This document shows, piece after piece, positions 10,191 through 17,549 of a stretch of DNA of 64,000 nt. The translations under genes were made by a program, and so were the position numbers. The notes under the pieces are model-generated. The model did not search any database. It worked only from the letters and a program-made list of their open reading frames with translations, and had not been told where the DNA came from. Each line of letters starts with the position of its first letter. The stretch's first letter is position 1. Origin of the DNA: Nostoc sp. UHCC 0926 (GTDB lineage: Bacteria > Cyanobacteriota > Cyanobacteriia > Cyanobacteriales > Nostocaceae); NCBI RefSeq assembly GCF_028623165.1, contig NZ_CP117768.1, forward strand, positions 3,410,001-3,474,000. Direction: 5' to 3'.

Positions 10191-10370
10191 TCAACTGCTC
10201 TGAGAAACAAAGAAGGCGACTGAAACCAAGCCGCCAACCAAAACTGTAGCGGTGATTGCTAGTAAGATATAAGTTCGCTTTTGCCCTTCCGTGGGAGGTT
10301 CTGCTTGATAAATCTTTGGCTCCCGGGCAAAATTATTCAGAAGGCCGCCTTCTTCGTTTGTATAGGGCAT
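10191..10370 (-). CDS. psb34: Psb34 (ssl1498 family) photosystem II assembly protein
   Basis: A 59-codon gene, read directly from the minus strand: MPYTNEEGGLLNNFAREPK at the start, then a Pro/Gln-rich hinge, one membrane helix (TYILLAITATVLVGGLVSV) and a short tail. The N-terminal sequence is the signature of the ssl1498 family, shown in other cyanobacteria to be Psb34, a single-helix thylakoid protein that binds the CP47 side of photosystem II intermediates during assembly, near where high-light-inducible proteins bind. The length matches the family. It has its own terminator and sits alone between the TPR gene and thiO-thiG. Confidence 0.85.
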   Translation of the reverse strand: MPYTNEEGGLLNNFAREPKIYQAEPPTEGQKRTYILLAITATVLVGGLVSVAFFVSQSS

Positions 10371-10479
10371 GAATCAATTCCTTTATCTTTATCGTTCATT
10401 TAATGTTACATAAATGCTAAATCCGCTCTGAAACTGCTAGACAAATCGTTACATTGAGCATTGGGCAATTCAATTTTGG

Positions 10480-10540
10480 ATTTTGGATTTTAGATTTTAG
10501 ATTGAAATTTAATCTAAAATCTAAAATCTAAAATTATTAC
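10480..10540. repeat. TTTAGATTTTAGA inverted AT-rich repeat
   Basis: A run of gattttagattttagattg meets its inverted copy (aatctaaaatctaaaat), giving a long AT palindrome. Related direct runs occur at 29093 and 33100. It is one of several simple repeat families placed between genes here. Confidence 0.6.
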
Positions 10541-10590
10541 TCCCTAGTCCCCTTCTCTGCCTTGTCTGTCTATTCCCTATGCCCCATGCT

Positions 10591-12663
10591 TTAACTAGTA
10601 ATCGTCCCAGTCAGAGGAGAACTAGGACTAGCATAATCTTTGATGGGCATCCTGCCAGCAAGGTATGCTAGACGACCGGCGACTGTTGCTAAATTCATGG
10701 CACGAGCCATTGCTGCTGGGTTTGGAGAAAGAGCGATCGCACTATTAATCAACAAAACATCTGCTCCCAATTCCATTGCCTGGGCGGCTTCTGAGGGTGA
10801 ACCAATACCAGCATCTACCACCACTGGCACACCCGCATTTTCGATGATGATTTGGATATTGGCGGTTGTTTTTAGCCCTTGTCCAGAACCTATCGGCGAT
10901 GCCAAAGGCATTACCGTAGCACAGCCTACTTCTTCTAAACGCTTGGCTAACATCGGGTCAGCGTTAATATAGGGCAATACTGCAAAACCTTCTTTAACTA
11001 GTTGTTCTGCGGCTTCCAGCGTCCCAATTGGATCTGGGAGTAAATACTTAAGGTCAGGTATTACTTCTAACTTGACAAAGTTATTATCTTCCTGCCCTAA
11101 CAATTTCGCCATTTCTCGCCCCAAACGCGCTACCCGAATTGCCTCTTCAGCAGTTTGACAACCTGCGGTATTGGGCAACATCCAGATTTTTGTCCAATCC
11201 AAGGCTTCAGCTAAACCTTCATGTCCGGGGGCCTTGGTTTGTACCCGTCGGACTGCGACGGTGACAATCTGGCAATCGCTGGCGGCGACACTTTGCTGCA
11301 TTTCTTCAATGCTGCGATACTTACCAGTTCCGGTCATTAAGCGGGATTGGAAGGTTTTGCCAGCAATAATTAGTGGGGAGTCTTGAACGGGGAGTGGTGG
11401 GTGCTGTGGAGATATGGCAGGGTGATGCCCATTGGAGAAATTGGCAGAGTGAGTCAGCATTGGGGTGGAGGTAGATGGCTGGGATTGGAAGCGCGAATAG
11501 TGAAAATCTGAAAGTATAGGGTCAGACTTTTGTTCCAAGATTAAATCGGCAATCAATGTCGCTGTTACTGGTGCAAGTAGAATTCCGTTGCGGTAATGAC
11601 CAGTAGCAAGGGTTAAATTTTGACAGTAACTAGTACCAAGGATGGGTAACTCATCGGGGGTGGCTGGGCGAAATCCCCACCAGAATTCTTGGATAGGATA
11701 ATGCTTTAATTGGGGATATAGCCGGATGGCAGCTTGTAATAATGTTTGAATGCCTTCTGGGGTGTTGTTGGGGGTGAAGCCAACGGCTTCGCTTGTTGCC
11801 CCAAGAATCAGCCGATCGCGTCTTGGTACGATGTAAATATCCTGCCCAAACAAAACCCGCTTTAAGGGCAATTCCGACGCAAATTCTGGTATCCGCACAC
11901 TCAGCATTTGTCCTTTTCTGGGTAGCACAGGTAGTGGTAACAACTCATTTGACCAAGCACCTGAAGCTAAAACATAGTGCGCGGCGCGAATTACCCCAGC
12001 ATTGGTTTGCACGCCAACCACTTGTCCTTGCTGCTGTAAAAATGCTTCTACTGTAATCCCGTCTTTGAGTTTAACACCAACAGACTCAGCCGCAGTCCAC
12101 AGTACTTGAGCTAGAGCTTTATTATCAACTTGTGCGTCTTCAGGATACCACCAGCCACCAACTACCTCTGCTCCCAATCCTGGCTGATATTGATGAATTG
12201 CCTCTTTGTTTAACCAGTAAGTTGGAGATGGGGGGGATAAGGAGGATGAGGGGGAAAAACTTTCCCTTCTGCTCCCCTGCTCCCCTGCTCCCCTGCTCCC
12301 CTGCTTACTGAGCGCAGTCGTTGGCGCAGCCTCTCGTAGAGAAGTATGCTCCCCTGCTCCCCTGCTTTCTTCAAAAAAGGGTGTGAGGATACCGCAGGGT
12401 CGGTAGCCAGTATTTAAGCCAGTTAGTTCTTCTAGTTTGTGCGTCCAGTCGGGATACAAAGCACGCGATCGCCAACACAATGAACGCATGGCCCCATTAG
12501 GGATATTTTCCGCGTCTGGTGCCAACATCCCAGCAGCGGCATGGGTAGCGGCAGCCTGAAAGTTACGACAAAACACGGTGACGTTTGTCCCGCGCAGTTT
12601 TAGTTCAATGGCGATCGCTAAACCAATAACACCGCCACCAATAATTACAATCTCACTAGTCAT
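10591..12663 (-). CDS. thiO-thiG: Bifunctional glycine oxidase ThiO / thiazole synthase ThiG
   Basis: 690 residues with two enzymes in one chain, as known in cyanobacteria. Residues 1-400 are ThiO: FAD-binding [17 protein letters not shown] at the start, later [16 protein letters not shown] and [14 protein letters not shown]. It oxidises glycine to the imine (dehydroglycine) used for the thiamine thiazole ring. Residues about 430-690 are ThiG, with [27 protein letters not shown] (likely Schiff-base lysine) and [20 protein letters not shown]. ThiG builds the thiazole phosphate from deoxyxylulose phosphate, dehydroglycine and ThiS thiocarboxylate. Odd point: about 45 residues of Gly/Ser/Arg-rich sequence (12229-12375) break ThiO in frame; they come from a short tandem repeat. 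No TPP riboswitch is seen upstream. Confidence 0.93.
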   Translation of the reverse strand: MTSEIVIIGGGVIGLAIAIELKLRGTNVTVFCRNFQAAATHAAAGMLAPDAENIPNGAMRSLCWRSRALYPDWTHKLEELTGLNTGYRPCGILTPFFEESRGAGEHTSLREAAPTTALSKQGSRGAGEQGSRRESFSPSSSLSPPSPTYWLNKEAIHQYQPGLGAEVVGGWWYPEDAQVDNKALAQVLWTAAESVGVKLKDGITVEAFLQQQGQVVGVQTNAGVIRAAHYVLASGAWSNELLPLPVLPRKGQMLSVRIPEFASELPLKRVLFGQDIYIVPRRDRLILGATSEAVGFTPNNTPEGIQTLLQAAIRLYPQLKHYPIQEFWWGFRPATPDELPILGTSYCQNLTLATGHYRNGILLAPVTATLIADLILEQKSDPILSDFHYSRFQSQPSTSTPMLTHSANFSNGHHPAISPQHPPLPVQDSPLIIAGKTFQSRLMTGTGKYRSIEEMQQSVAASDCQIVTVAVRRVQTKAPGHEGLAEALDWTKIWMLPNTAGCQTAEEAIRVARLGREMAKLLGQEDNNFVKLEVIPDLKYLLPDPIGTLEAAEQLVKEGFAVLPYINADPMLAKRLEEVGCATVMPLASPIGSGQGLKTTANIQIIIENAGVPVVVDAGIGSPSEAAQAMELGADVLLINSAIALSPNPAAMARAMNLATVAGRLAYLAGRMPIKDYASPSSPLTGTITS
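12236..12372. repeat. In-frame CCCCTGCTC tandem repeat insertion inside thiO
   Basis: Several copies of the ctcccctg unit occur in two blocks (12270-12303 and 12347-12366) around a second repeat fragment. The whole insert lacks stop codons in the thiO frame and encodes low-complexity sequence ([11 protein letters not shown]) absent from the family fold. Confidence 0.8.
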
Positions 12664-12770
12664 CAGTCATTTATCATTAGCCATTTATCATTAGTACATA
12701 ACTAATAACTCATAACTAATTAACTCATAACTTATAACTTATAACTCGTAACTAAAGACGGATCTTATCG
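12664..12770. repeat. Heptamer-like tandem repeats (ataactc / atcatta)
   Basis: The gap between thiO-thiG and the next gene is made almost only of short direct repeats (tcatttatcattagcc, then ataactcataact), typical of Nostoc short tandemly repeated sequences. No promoter could be picked out. Confidence 0.6.
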
Positions 12771-13175
12771 TTACCATAAGGCTCGAATTGGTTCGTTGCC
12801 TTGGTTTGCATCGCTGGATGGTGTGTTTGTGTTTGTTTCTGAAGTATCTGTATTGCCGTCTGTTGTACTGTCAGAAGGTGAGGTTGAGTCATTGGAGGGA
12901 TTCTGGGCAACGTTACTCCTGTTACCAGGTCTTGGGGCTACAATACTGCGCCTGTTTTGATTTGTTTCAGTTGTTTCATTTCCTTCAGTGGCAGTTTCTT
13001 CATTCTTGCTGCCTGCACTACTATTAACATTGATATTAGCTGGCAGAACTTTGGCTGCTTTGCCACCGGGAGCGTTAGCGGTTTGTACGCCCATAGGAAA
13101 GTTGATGCCTAGTAATGTACCAAGCAGAATGGCCAAACCTCCAGCCATTAGAATTAAGGGTGTCCATCTACCCAT
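12771..13175 (-). CDS. Membrane-anchored low-complexity protein
   Basis: 134 residues: an N-terminal membrane helix (PLILMAGGLAILLGTLLGI), then about 100 residues rich in Asn, Thr, Ser and Glu that are probably disordered and face the periplasm or lumen. No known domain is seen. It follows the ferredoxin gene by 16 nt on the same strand, so the two are likely co-transcribed. The function is unknown. Confidence 0.55.
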   Translation of the reverse strand: MGRWTPLILMAGGLAILLGTLLGINFPMGVQTANAPGGKAAKVLPANINVNSSAGSKNEETATEGNETTETNQNRRSIVAPRPGNRSNVAQNPSNDSTSPSDSTTDGNTDTSETNTNTPSSDANQGNEPIRALW

Positions 13176-13191
13176 CTTGTTTTACTCCTTT

Positions 13192-13530
13192 TTAACCTTT
13201 TGGTGTCCACACTATTCGAGAACCTTGTCCCCAAAATCCATCAAACTTTGTCACTTTCACATCGCCTAAAACCTGAGTTTGACAGGCTAAACGCAAGTCT
13301 GTTGTAGGAGAATGGGGAGGAAGCGAACGCCGTGCTCGATCACGCCAATTCGCTGCTGATACTTCGCCCTCTAACTTAACCGCGCAGGTTCCACAACTGC
13401 CAATGCCTCGACAGTTTATTACCTTAGCACCGTCATTGTAGAGGTGAATACTATTTTGCAGCAAAATTTTTCGGAGATTGCTTCCCTGCTCGCAATCAAT
13501 TGTTTTACCTTCAGCTAGTACTTTAGGCAT
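13192..13530 (-). CDS. Plant-type-like 2Fe-2S ferredoxin
   Basis: 112 residues from the ATG at 13530. An in-frame ATG 14 codons upstream is possible, but the family starts at MPKVLAEGKT. The iron-sulfur ligands lie in NCRGIGSCGTCAV, with a fourth cysteine in LRLACQTQV, as in the 2Fe-2S ferredoxin fold. The segment AANWRDRARRSLPPHSP separates the two parts and is typical of a cyanobacterial subfamily distinct from photosynthetic PetF. It is a soluble electron carrier whose partner is unknown. It is divergent from cimA (76 nt between start codons), and the downstream membrane protein is probably in the same operon. Confidence 0.85.
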   Translation of the reverse strand: MPKVLAEGKTIDCEQGSNLRKILLQNSIHLYNDGAKVINCRGIGSCGTCAVKLEGEVSAANWRDRARRSLPPHSPTTDLRLACQTQVLGDVKVTKFDGFWGQGSRIVWTPKG

Positions 13531-13605
13531 TTTTAAATTGCCAAACTGGCGTTTTGTTGTATATTGACACATTGTCTCGAAAGTTGTCTCGTCGGTCTCA
13601 GTTTT

Positions 13606-15366
13606 ATGACCACAAATTCCTCACCTCAACTTTGGCTCTATGACACTACATTACGGGATGGCACTCAGCGCGAGGGGCTATCAGTATCGATAGAAGATAA
13701 GTTACGCATTGCCAAGAGACTCGATCAACTGGGAATTCCCTTTATTGAAGGCGGTTGGCCTGGTGCCAATCCCAAGGATGTACAATTTTTCTGGCAACTC
13801 CAAGAAGATCCGCTAAAATTTGCTGAAATTGTGGCTTTTTGTTCGACTCGACGCCCCAATACTACTGCTGCAACCGAACCGATGCTACAGGCTATTTTGG
13901 CTGCGGGAACTCGCTGGGTAACGATTTTTGGCAAGTCTTGGGATTTACATGTCACAGCCAGCCTGAAGACGACGTTAGAAGAAAATTTGGCGATGATTCG
14001 TGACACGATTGAGTACCTCCGTTCTCAAGGGCGTCGCATTATTTACGATGCCGAACATTGGTTTGATGGCTACAAACACAATCCAGATTATGCTTTACAG
14101 ACATTAGAGGCTGCGATCGCATCTGGTGCTGAATGGCTAGTCCTCTGTGATACCAATGGCGGCACTTTACCCCACGAAATTAGCCAAATCGTTCAAGATG
14201 TAGTCAAGGTAACTGGGGAATGGGGACTGGGGACTAGGGGCTGGGGAACTAGGAAAGATTCCCAATCTCCAATGCCCAATGACGCCACTTGCTCCACTTG
14301 GGGAGACCCCATCGCCCTTGGCGTCTCCCGTTGGGAGAAGACCGCAGTGGCTCCCCCATGCCCAATGCCCCAAATCGGAATTCACACTCATAACGATTCG
14401 GAAATGGCGGTTGCTAACGCAATAGCCGCCGTTATGGCAGGGGCAAAAATGGTACAGGGCACAATTAACGGTTACGGTGAACGTTGCGGTAATGCTAACC
14501 TCTGTTCATTAATTCCCAATTTACAACTGAAGGCGGGTTACAGTTGTATCACAGAAGACCAGCTAACACAACTTACAGAAGCTAGTCGTTTTGTTAGTGA
14601 GGTGGTCAACCTCGCGCCAGATGAACACGCTCCCTTTGTGGGACGTTCGGCTTTTGCCCACAAGGGCGGTATTCATGTATCAGCCGTGGAACGTAATCCC
14701 CTGACTTACGAACACATTCAGCCGGAACAAGTCGGGAATCATCGCCGCATTGTGATTTCTGAACAGTCTGGACTCAGCAATGTTTTAGCCAAAGCCCGCA
14801 GTTTTGGGATTGAACTCGATCAGCTAAAGGCAGAGGCCAAGCAAATTCTCCAGCGCCTCAAAGACTTGGAGAGCGAAGGATTTCAATTTGAAGCAGCAGA
14901 GGCAAGTTTTGTATTGTTGATGCACGAAGCTTTGGGAGATCGCCAACAGTTTTTTGAAATCAAAGGTTTTCAAGTTCACTGTGACTTGATTGAGGGGAAA
15001 GAAACTAGCAATGCTCTAGCTACAGTCAAAGTCGCTGTTGACGGGAAAAATATTTTGGAGGCGGCCGAAGGTAACGGGCCCGTGGCAGCTTTGGATGCGG
15101 CTTTACGCAGGGCTTTGGTGAACTTTTATCCCCAAATAGCAACCTTTGATTTGACAGATTACAAAGTCCGGATTCTCAATGGACATACGGGCACTGCGGC
15201 GAAAACTCGTGTGTTGGTAGAATCGGGCAATGGTCATCAACGCTGGACAACAGTAGGGGTTTCCACCAATATTTTGGAGGCTTCCTATCAAGCGGTAGTG
15301 GAGGGCTTGGAATACGGTTTGTTGTTGCACTCCCAAGCGGAAGCGGCGGTGAAAGCTTCTAGTTGA
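13606..15366 (+). CDS. cimA: (R)-citramalate synthase CimA
   Basis: 586 residues from the ATG at 13606; a TTG 14 codons upstream is less likely. The HMGL-like catalytic TIM barrel starts with LYDTTLRDGTQREG and holds the metal-binding IGIHTHNDSEM. The C-terminal part (about 430-586) is the LeuA-type dimerisation/allosteric domain. The enzyme joins pyruvate and acetyl-CoA to citramalate, the threonine-independent entry to isoleucine, and is usually inhibited by isoleucine. The long C-terminal linker (LEKAKS-like NVLAKARSFGIELDQLK) fits the CimA branch rather than LeuA. Odd point: about 55 extra residues (from about 14208 to 14375) separate VVKV from IGIHTHND; they come from intergenic-type repeats inserted in frame next to the active site strand. 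Confidence 0.92.
   Translation: MTTNSSPQLWLYDTTLRDGTQREGLSVSIEDKLRIAKRLDQLGIPFIEGGWPGANPKDVQFFWQLQEDPLKFAEIVAFCSTRRPNTTAATEPMLQAILAAGTRWVTIFGKSWDLHVTASLKTTLEENLAMIRDTIEYLRSQGRRIIYDAEHWFDGYKHNPDYALQTLEAAIASGAEWLVLCDTNGGTLPHEISQIVQDVVKVTGEWGLGTRGWGTRKDSQSPMPNDATCSTWGDPIALGVSRWEKTAVAPPCPMPQIGIHTHNDSEMAVANAIAAVMAGAKMVQGTINGYGERCGNANLCSLIPNLQLKAGYSCITEDQLTQLTEASRFVSEVVNLAPDEHAPFVGRSAFAHKGGIHVSAVERNPLTYEHIQPEQVGNHRRIVISEQSGLSNVLAKARSFGIELDQLKAEAKQILQRLKDLESEGFQFEAAEASFVLLMHEALGDRQQFFEIKGFQVHCDLIEGKETSNALATVKVAVDGKNILEAAEGNGPVAALDAALRRALVNFYPQIATFDLTDYKVRILNGHTGTAAKTRVLVESGNGHQRWTTVGVSTNILEASYQAVVEGLEYGLLLHSQAEAAVKASS
14208..14375. repeat. In-frame repeat insertion inside cimA
   Basis: The block begins with ggggactgggg-type tandem units, continues with caatgcccaatg units and an inverted gggagac/gtctccc element, and returns to caatgcccc. 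No stop codon occurs in the cimA frame. The encoded WGLGTRGWGTRK stretch has no counterpart in the family. Confidence 0.75.
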
Positions 15367-15703
15367 CAAAAAGCACTATGTAGTGTGATGAACTTGACGA
15401 CCCCCACCTGAAGATCAGCCACCTTCATTGGTGGGGGTATTAAACCCGCATCGTGTTGCCACCCGATAAGCAAATGGGGAGACAATTTCCCCTTGTCCCC
15501 CCATGCCCTTGTGAAGATTGATAAATTATCCAATCTTGTGGGGTGTTGCTCTTTAGCCCGCTCAGCTCATAGGTGGGGCGAGACGCCCATCCCACAATAA
15601 ATAATTAGATATTTTTTTATTTGCGAGTCCCTAAGTATAGCATTTCATAAATGCATGACGAATTGAGCGACCTACTGATAAAGCTTGGCAAAACTTGATA
15701 ACG
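15367..15703. other. Intergenic region with a 14-bp stem hairpin
   Basis: ACCCCCACC (15400-15408) pairs with GGTGGGGGT (15430-15438), and TGAAG/CTTCA extend the stem inward with a two-base bulge. No T-run follows, so it resembles an IS200/IS605 subterminal hairpin or an RNA processing hairpin more than a terminator. Further right, gtggggcgagacgcccatcc (15570-15589) starts a second imperfect hairpin. No gene is seen. Confidence 0.5.
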
Positions 15704-16390
15704 CTAGGAAGTTGTAGAATTCTCTCCGTTATAAATGACGTAACCTGCAATACCTTCATATACATATCCATTCTTGCCACCAGCCAGCTCACTAAAATTA
15801 GTAGTGTACAAGTGGTCAGAAGCTGCGGAACTATAATATCGATATAAAGGAATAGTACCTGTGAACGGTGTAGAATATACATAACCAGCAATACCTTCAC
15901 GTACATACCCATTGCTGCCACTACCCAGTTCACTCAAATCAGTAGTGTACAAGTGGTCAGAAGCTGCAAAATTGTAATATCGATATAAAGGAATAGTTCC
16001 AGAGTATTGTTGTTTGGGAATATAGGCGGCAATTCCTTCAGCGATGTATTCGCCGCTACCATTTCCTAATTCACCAAAATTAGTTGTATATAAGTGGTCA
16101 GGACTTGATGGATTATAATAACGGTAAAATGCATATGCCGTAACTATTATACCATCAATTATTCGAGTAGTAGTATTTGGAAGAACTTGATTTTGAACAA
16201 CTAAAATATTTGAGGATCTAGTTTTGTTTTCGCTAATAGTTAATTGATTAGTATTCTGGAGTTGAGAACAATTTGGTGTTGCTAAAGCTACATGGCGACT
16301 AGTTAAATTGTTTATACTAATACTTGCAATGCCAACAGCCAAGCCACCAAAAGTTTTTAAGACTTTACGCCAAGACCAATTACCAAACAT
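15704..16390 (-). CDS. Secreted protein with three DUF5648-type repeats
   Basis: 228 residues from the ATG at 16390, chosen because AAAGGAT lies 8 nt upstream; an in-frame start 17 codons earlier has no such site. The N-terminus is signal-like (KTFGGLAVGIASISI after a basic stretch). The rest is three repeats of about 45 residues, each with the pattern YRYYN..SDHLYTT, ELG.G..GY and EGIAGYV. This is the repeat of unknown function (DUF5648) found in cyanobacterial and other secreted proteins, often beside hydrolase or lectin domains. Here no catalytic domain is present, so a binding or surface role is likely. The neighbours give no hint. Confidence 0.75.
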   Translation of the reverse strand: MFGNWSWRKVLKTFGGLAVGIASISINNLTSRHVALATPNCSQLQNTNQLTISENKTRSSNILVVQNQVLPNTTTRIIDGIIVTAYAFYRYYNPSSPDHLYTTNFGELGNGSGEYIAEGIAAYIPKQQYSGTIPLYRYYNFAASDHLYTTDLSELGSGSNGYVREGIAGYVYSTPFTGTIPLYRYYSSAASDHLYTTNFSELAGGKNGYVYEGIAGYVIYNGENSTTS

Positions 16391-16565
16391 AGTAGTATCC
16401 TTTAAGCCTGATATTAGAAGTGGAAACATTACCATACTCATACCACACTATGCAACAAGGCAGTGGATAGGAGGATATAAGGGCAAGAATGAATGATACT
16501 TTTAAATATGACGCACGAGACGCAAAGCCTCACATCTTGCACCACTTGCTTTATTGCTATTTTTG

Positions 16566-16632
16566 TAGGGTGGACAATGCCTAACGTTGGCTCAAACCCT
16601 AATTTTTCCGTTGTCAGCAGTGCCCACCCTAC
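16566..16632. repeat. Dispersed TAGGGTGG...CCACCCTA inverted repeat
   Basis: Tagggtggacaatgc at the left and agtgcccaccctacgg at the right form an imperfect inverted repeat of about 67 nt, a common cyanobacterial intergenic element. Similar arrangements lie near 26688. Confidence 0.55.
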
Positions 16633-16683
16633 GGTTATTGAGAATAGTCCAAAATATAAGGAGCATCTGGCCTTTAGGTAAGC

Positions 16684-16800
16684 AATGGTTAAATTAGTAG
16701 CTTCTATGCCGTAAATGCAAAAATAGCAGGCCAATTGTCAATTCCATACAAATAATCATTCTCACCTTTACAGCCAAAGTGCGTAGGCGTAGCCTACCAC
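16684..16800 (-). repeat. Duplicated segment, copy B
   Basis: This segment closely matches copy A at 16970-17092. On the minus strand it ends in a short open frame with ELTIGLLFLHLRHRSY and a stop codon. Copy B lies beyond the terminator that follows copy A. It may be the remains of a duplicated tiny membrane-protein gene. Confidence 0.6.
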
Positions 16801-16883
16801 AGGCATCGCTCAACTGAGTTGTGTAACAAAAACATTTATGCCGCTAAGGCGTCGAAGCACCGATCAAAGAGCATAAGCATTGA

Positions 16884-16922
16884 TCCAAAAAAAAGACCCC
16901 TGGTTTGCACCAGAGGTCTTTC
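16884..16922 (-). terminator. Rho-independent terminator
   Basis: AAAGACC and GGTCTTT arms with an inner CTGG/CCAG pair, followed on the minus strand by a run of eight T. It ends the transcript that includes the 77-residue gene at 17156 and copy A of the duplicated segment. It lies 48 nt past the small frame's stop codon at 16977. Confidence 0.8.
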
Positions 16923-16969
16923 CGTTTCAGAACGTTGTAAAATTCATTAGCAAGGTAAAACGCTGATAT

Positions 16970-17092
16970 GGTTAATTTAGTGGCTTCTGTGCCATGAATG
17001 CAAAAATAGCAACCCAATTGCCAATCCCATACTGACGATTATTGTTACTTCTACACCTAAAATGCGTAGGCGCAGCCCGCCGCAGGCATCGC
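16970..17092 (-). repeat. Duplicated segment, copy A, with tiny hydrophobic frame
   Basis: The minus-strand frame VTIIVSMGLAIGLLFLHS ends at a stop codon at 16977-16979. The shortest start (ATG) gives 17 residues. The copy at 16684-16800 keeps the same ending. Upstream, the copy carries a gcgtaggcgcagcc-type repeat that may have replaced the original 5' part. Confidence 0.55.
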
Positions 17093-17155
17093 CAATATTT
17101 AGGTGCAGACCTGGAGAGCCGATACTGCGACAAAAACTTCATCCTATGCAAGGTT

Positions 17156-17389
17156 TTAGGAGAACTTTTCCCACGATTGGGCAACTAATTGGCTCAACCA
17201 GCGACGTTGTTGCTGATCCAGCAGTGGATCATCTGCTAGTAACTGAGCGGTTAATTCTTCCAAAGATTGACCCTGAGCACGGACAATTTTAATTACTCCA
17301 GCGATCGCAGCGGCAACTAGTTCTTCATCAATCGGCTGTTGTCGCAAGGCAAAAATTTCCTGGGGACTGTCTGGAATAGGATAATTCAT
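17156..17389 (-). CDS. Conserved hypothetical small protein
   Basis: 77 residues, mostly helical and acidic at the start (MNYPIPDSPQEIFALRQQP), then AAAIAGVIKIVRAQGQSLEELTAQ... and a final RRWLSQLVAQSWEKF. No membrane segment or catalytic motif. The composition and start are those of a real protein and are conserved among cyanobacteria as far as I recall. It is divergent from cruA with 160 nt between start codons, and a terminator lies downstream at 16884-16922. Confidence 0.6.
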   Translation of the reverse strand: MNYPIPDSPQEIFALRQQPIDEELVAAAIAGVIKIVRAQGQSLEELTAQLLADDPLLDQQQRRWLSQLVAQSWEKFS

Positions 17390-17549
17390 GGCGTGGGTTT
17401 ACAGAAATACAAAATGAACAATAAATTTGGCAAATTTTTAAAATTTCTTCACTGAATCTTTACGAAACTAATAGGGCGGAGTTTACCTTACTTTGTGCCT
17501 TCATAAAATCTGTCTTAGTAAGTAGATTGATCGGAGATATCAGGAAACG

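Noticed and set aside
16972..17184. 70-codon minus-strand frame
   Set aside because: It runs through a repeat; the conserved ending shared with the second copy is in another frame.
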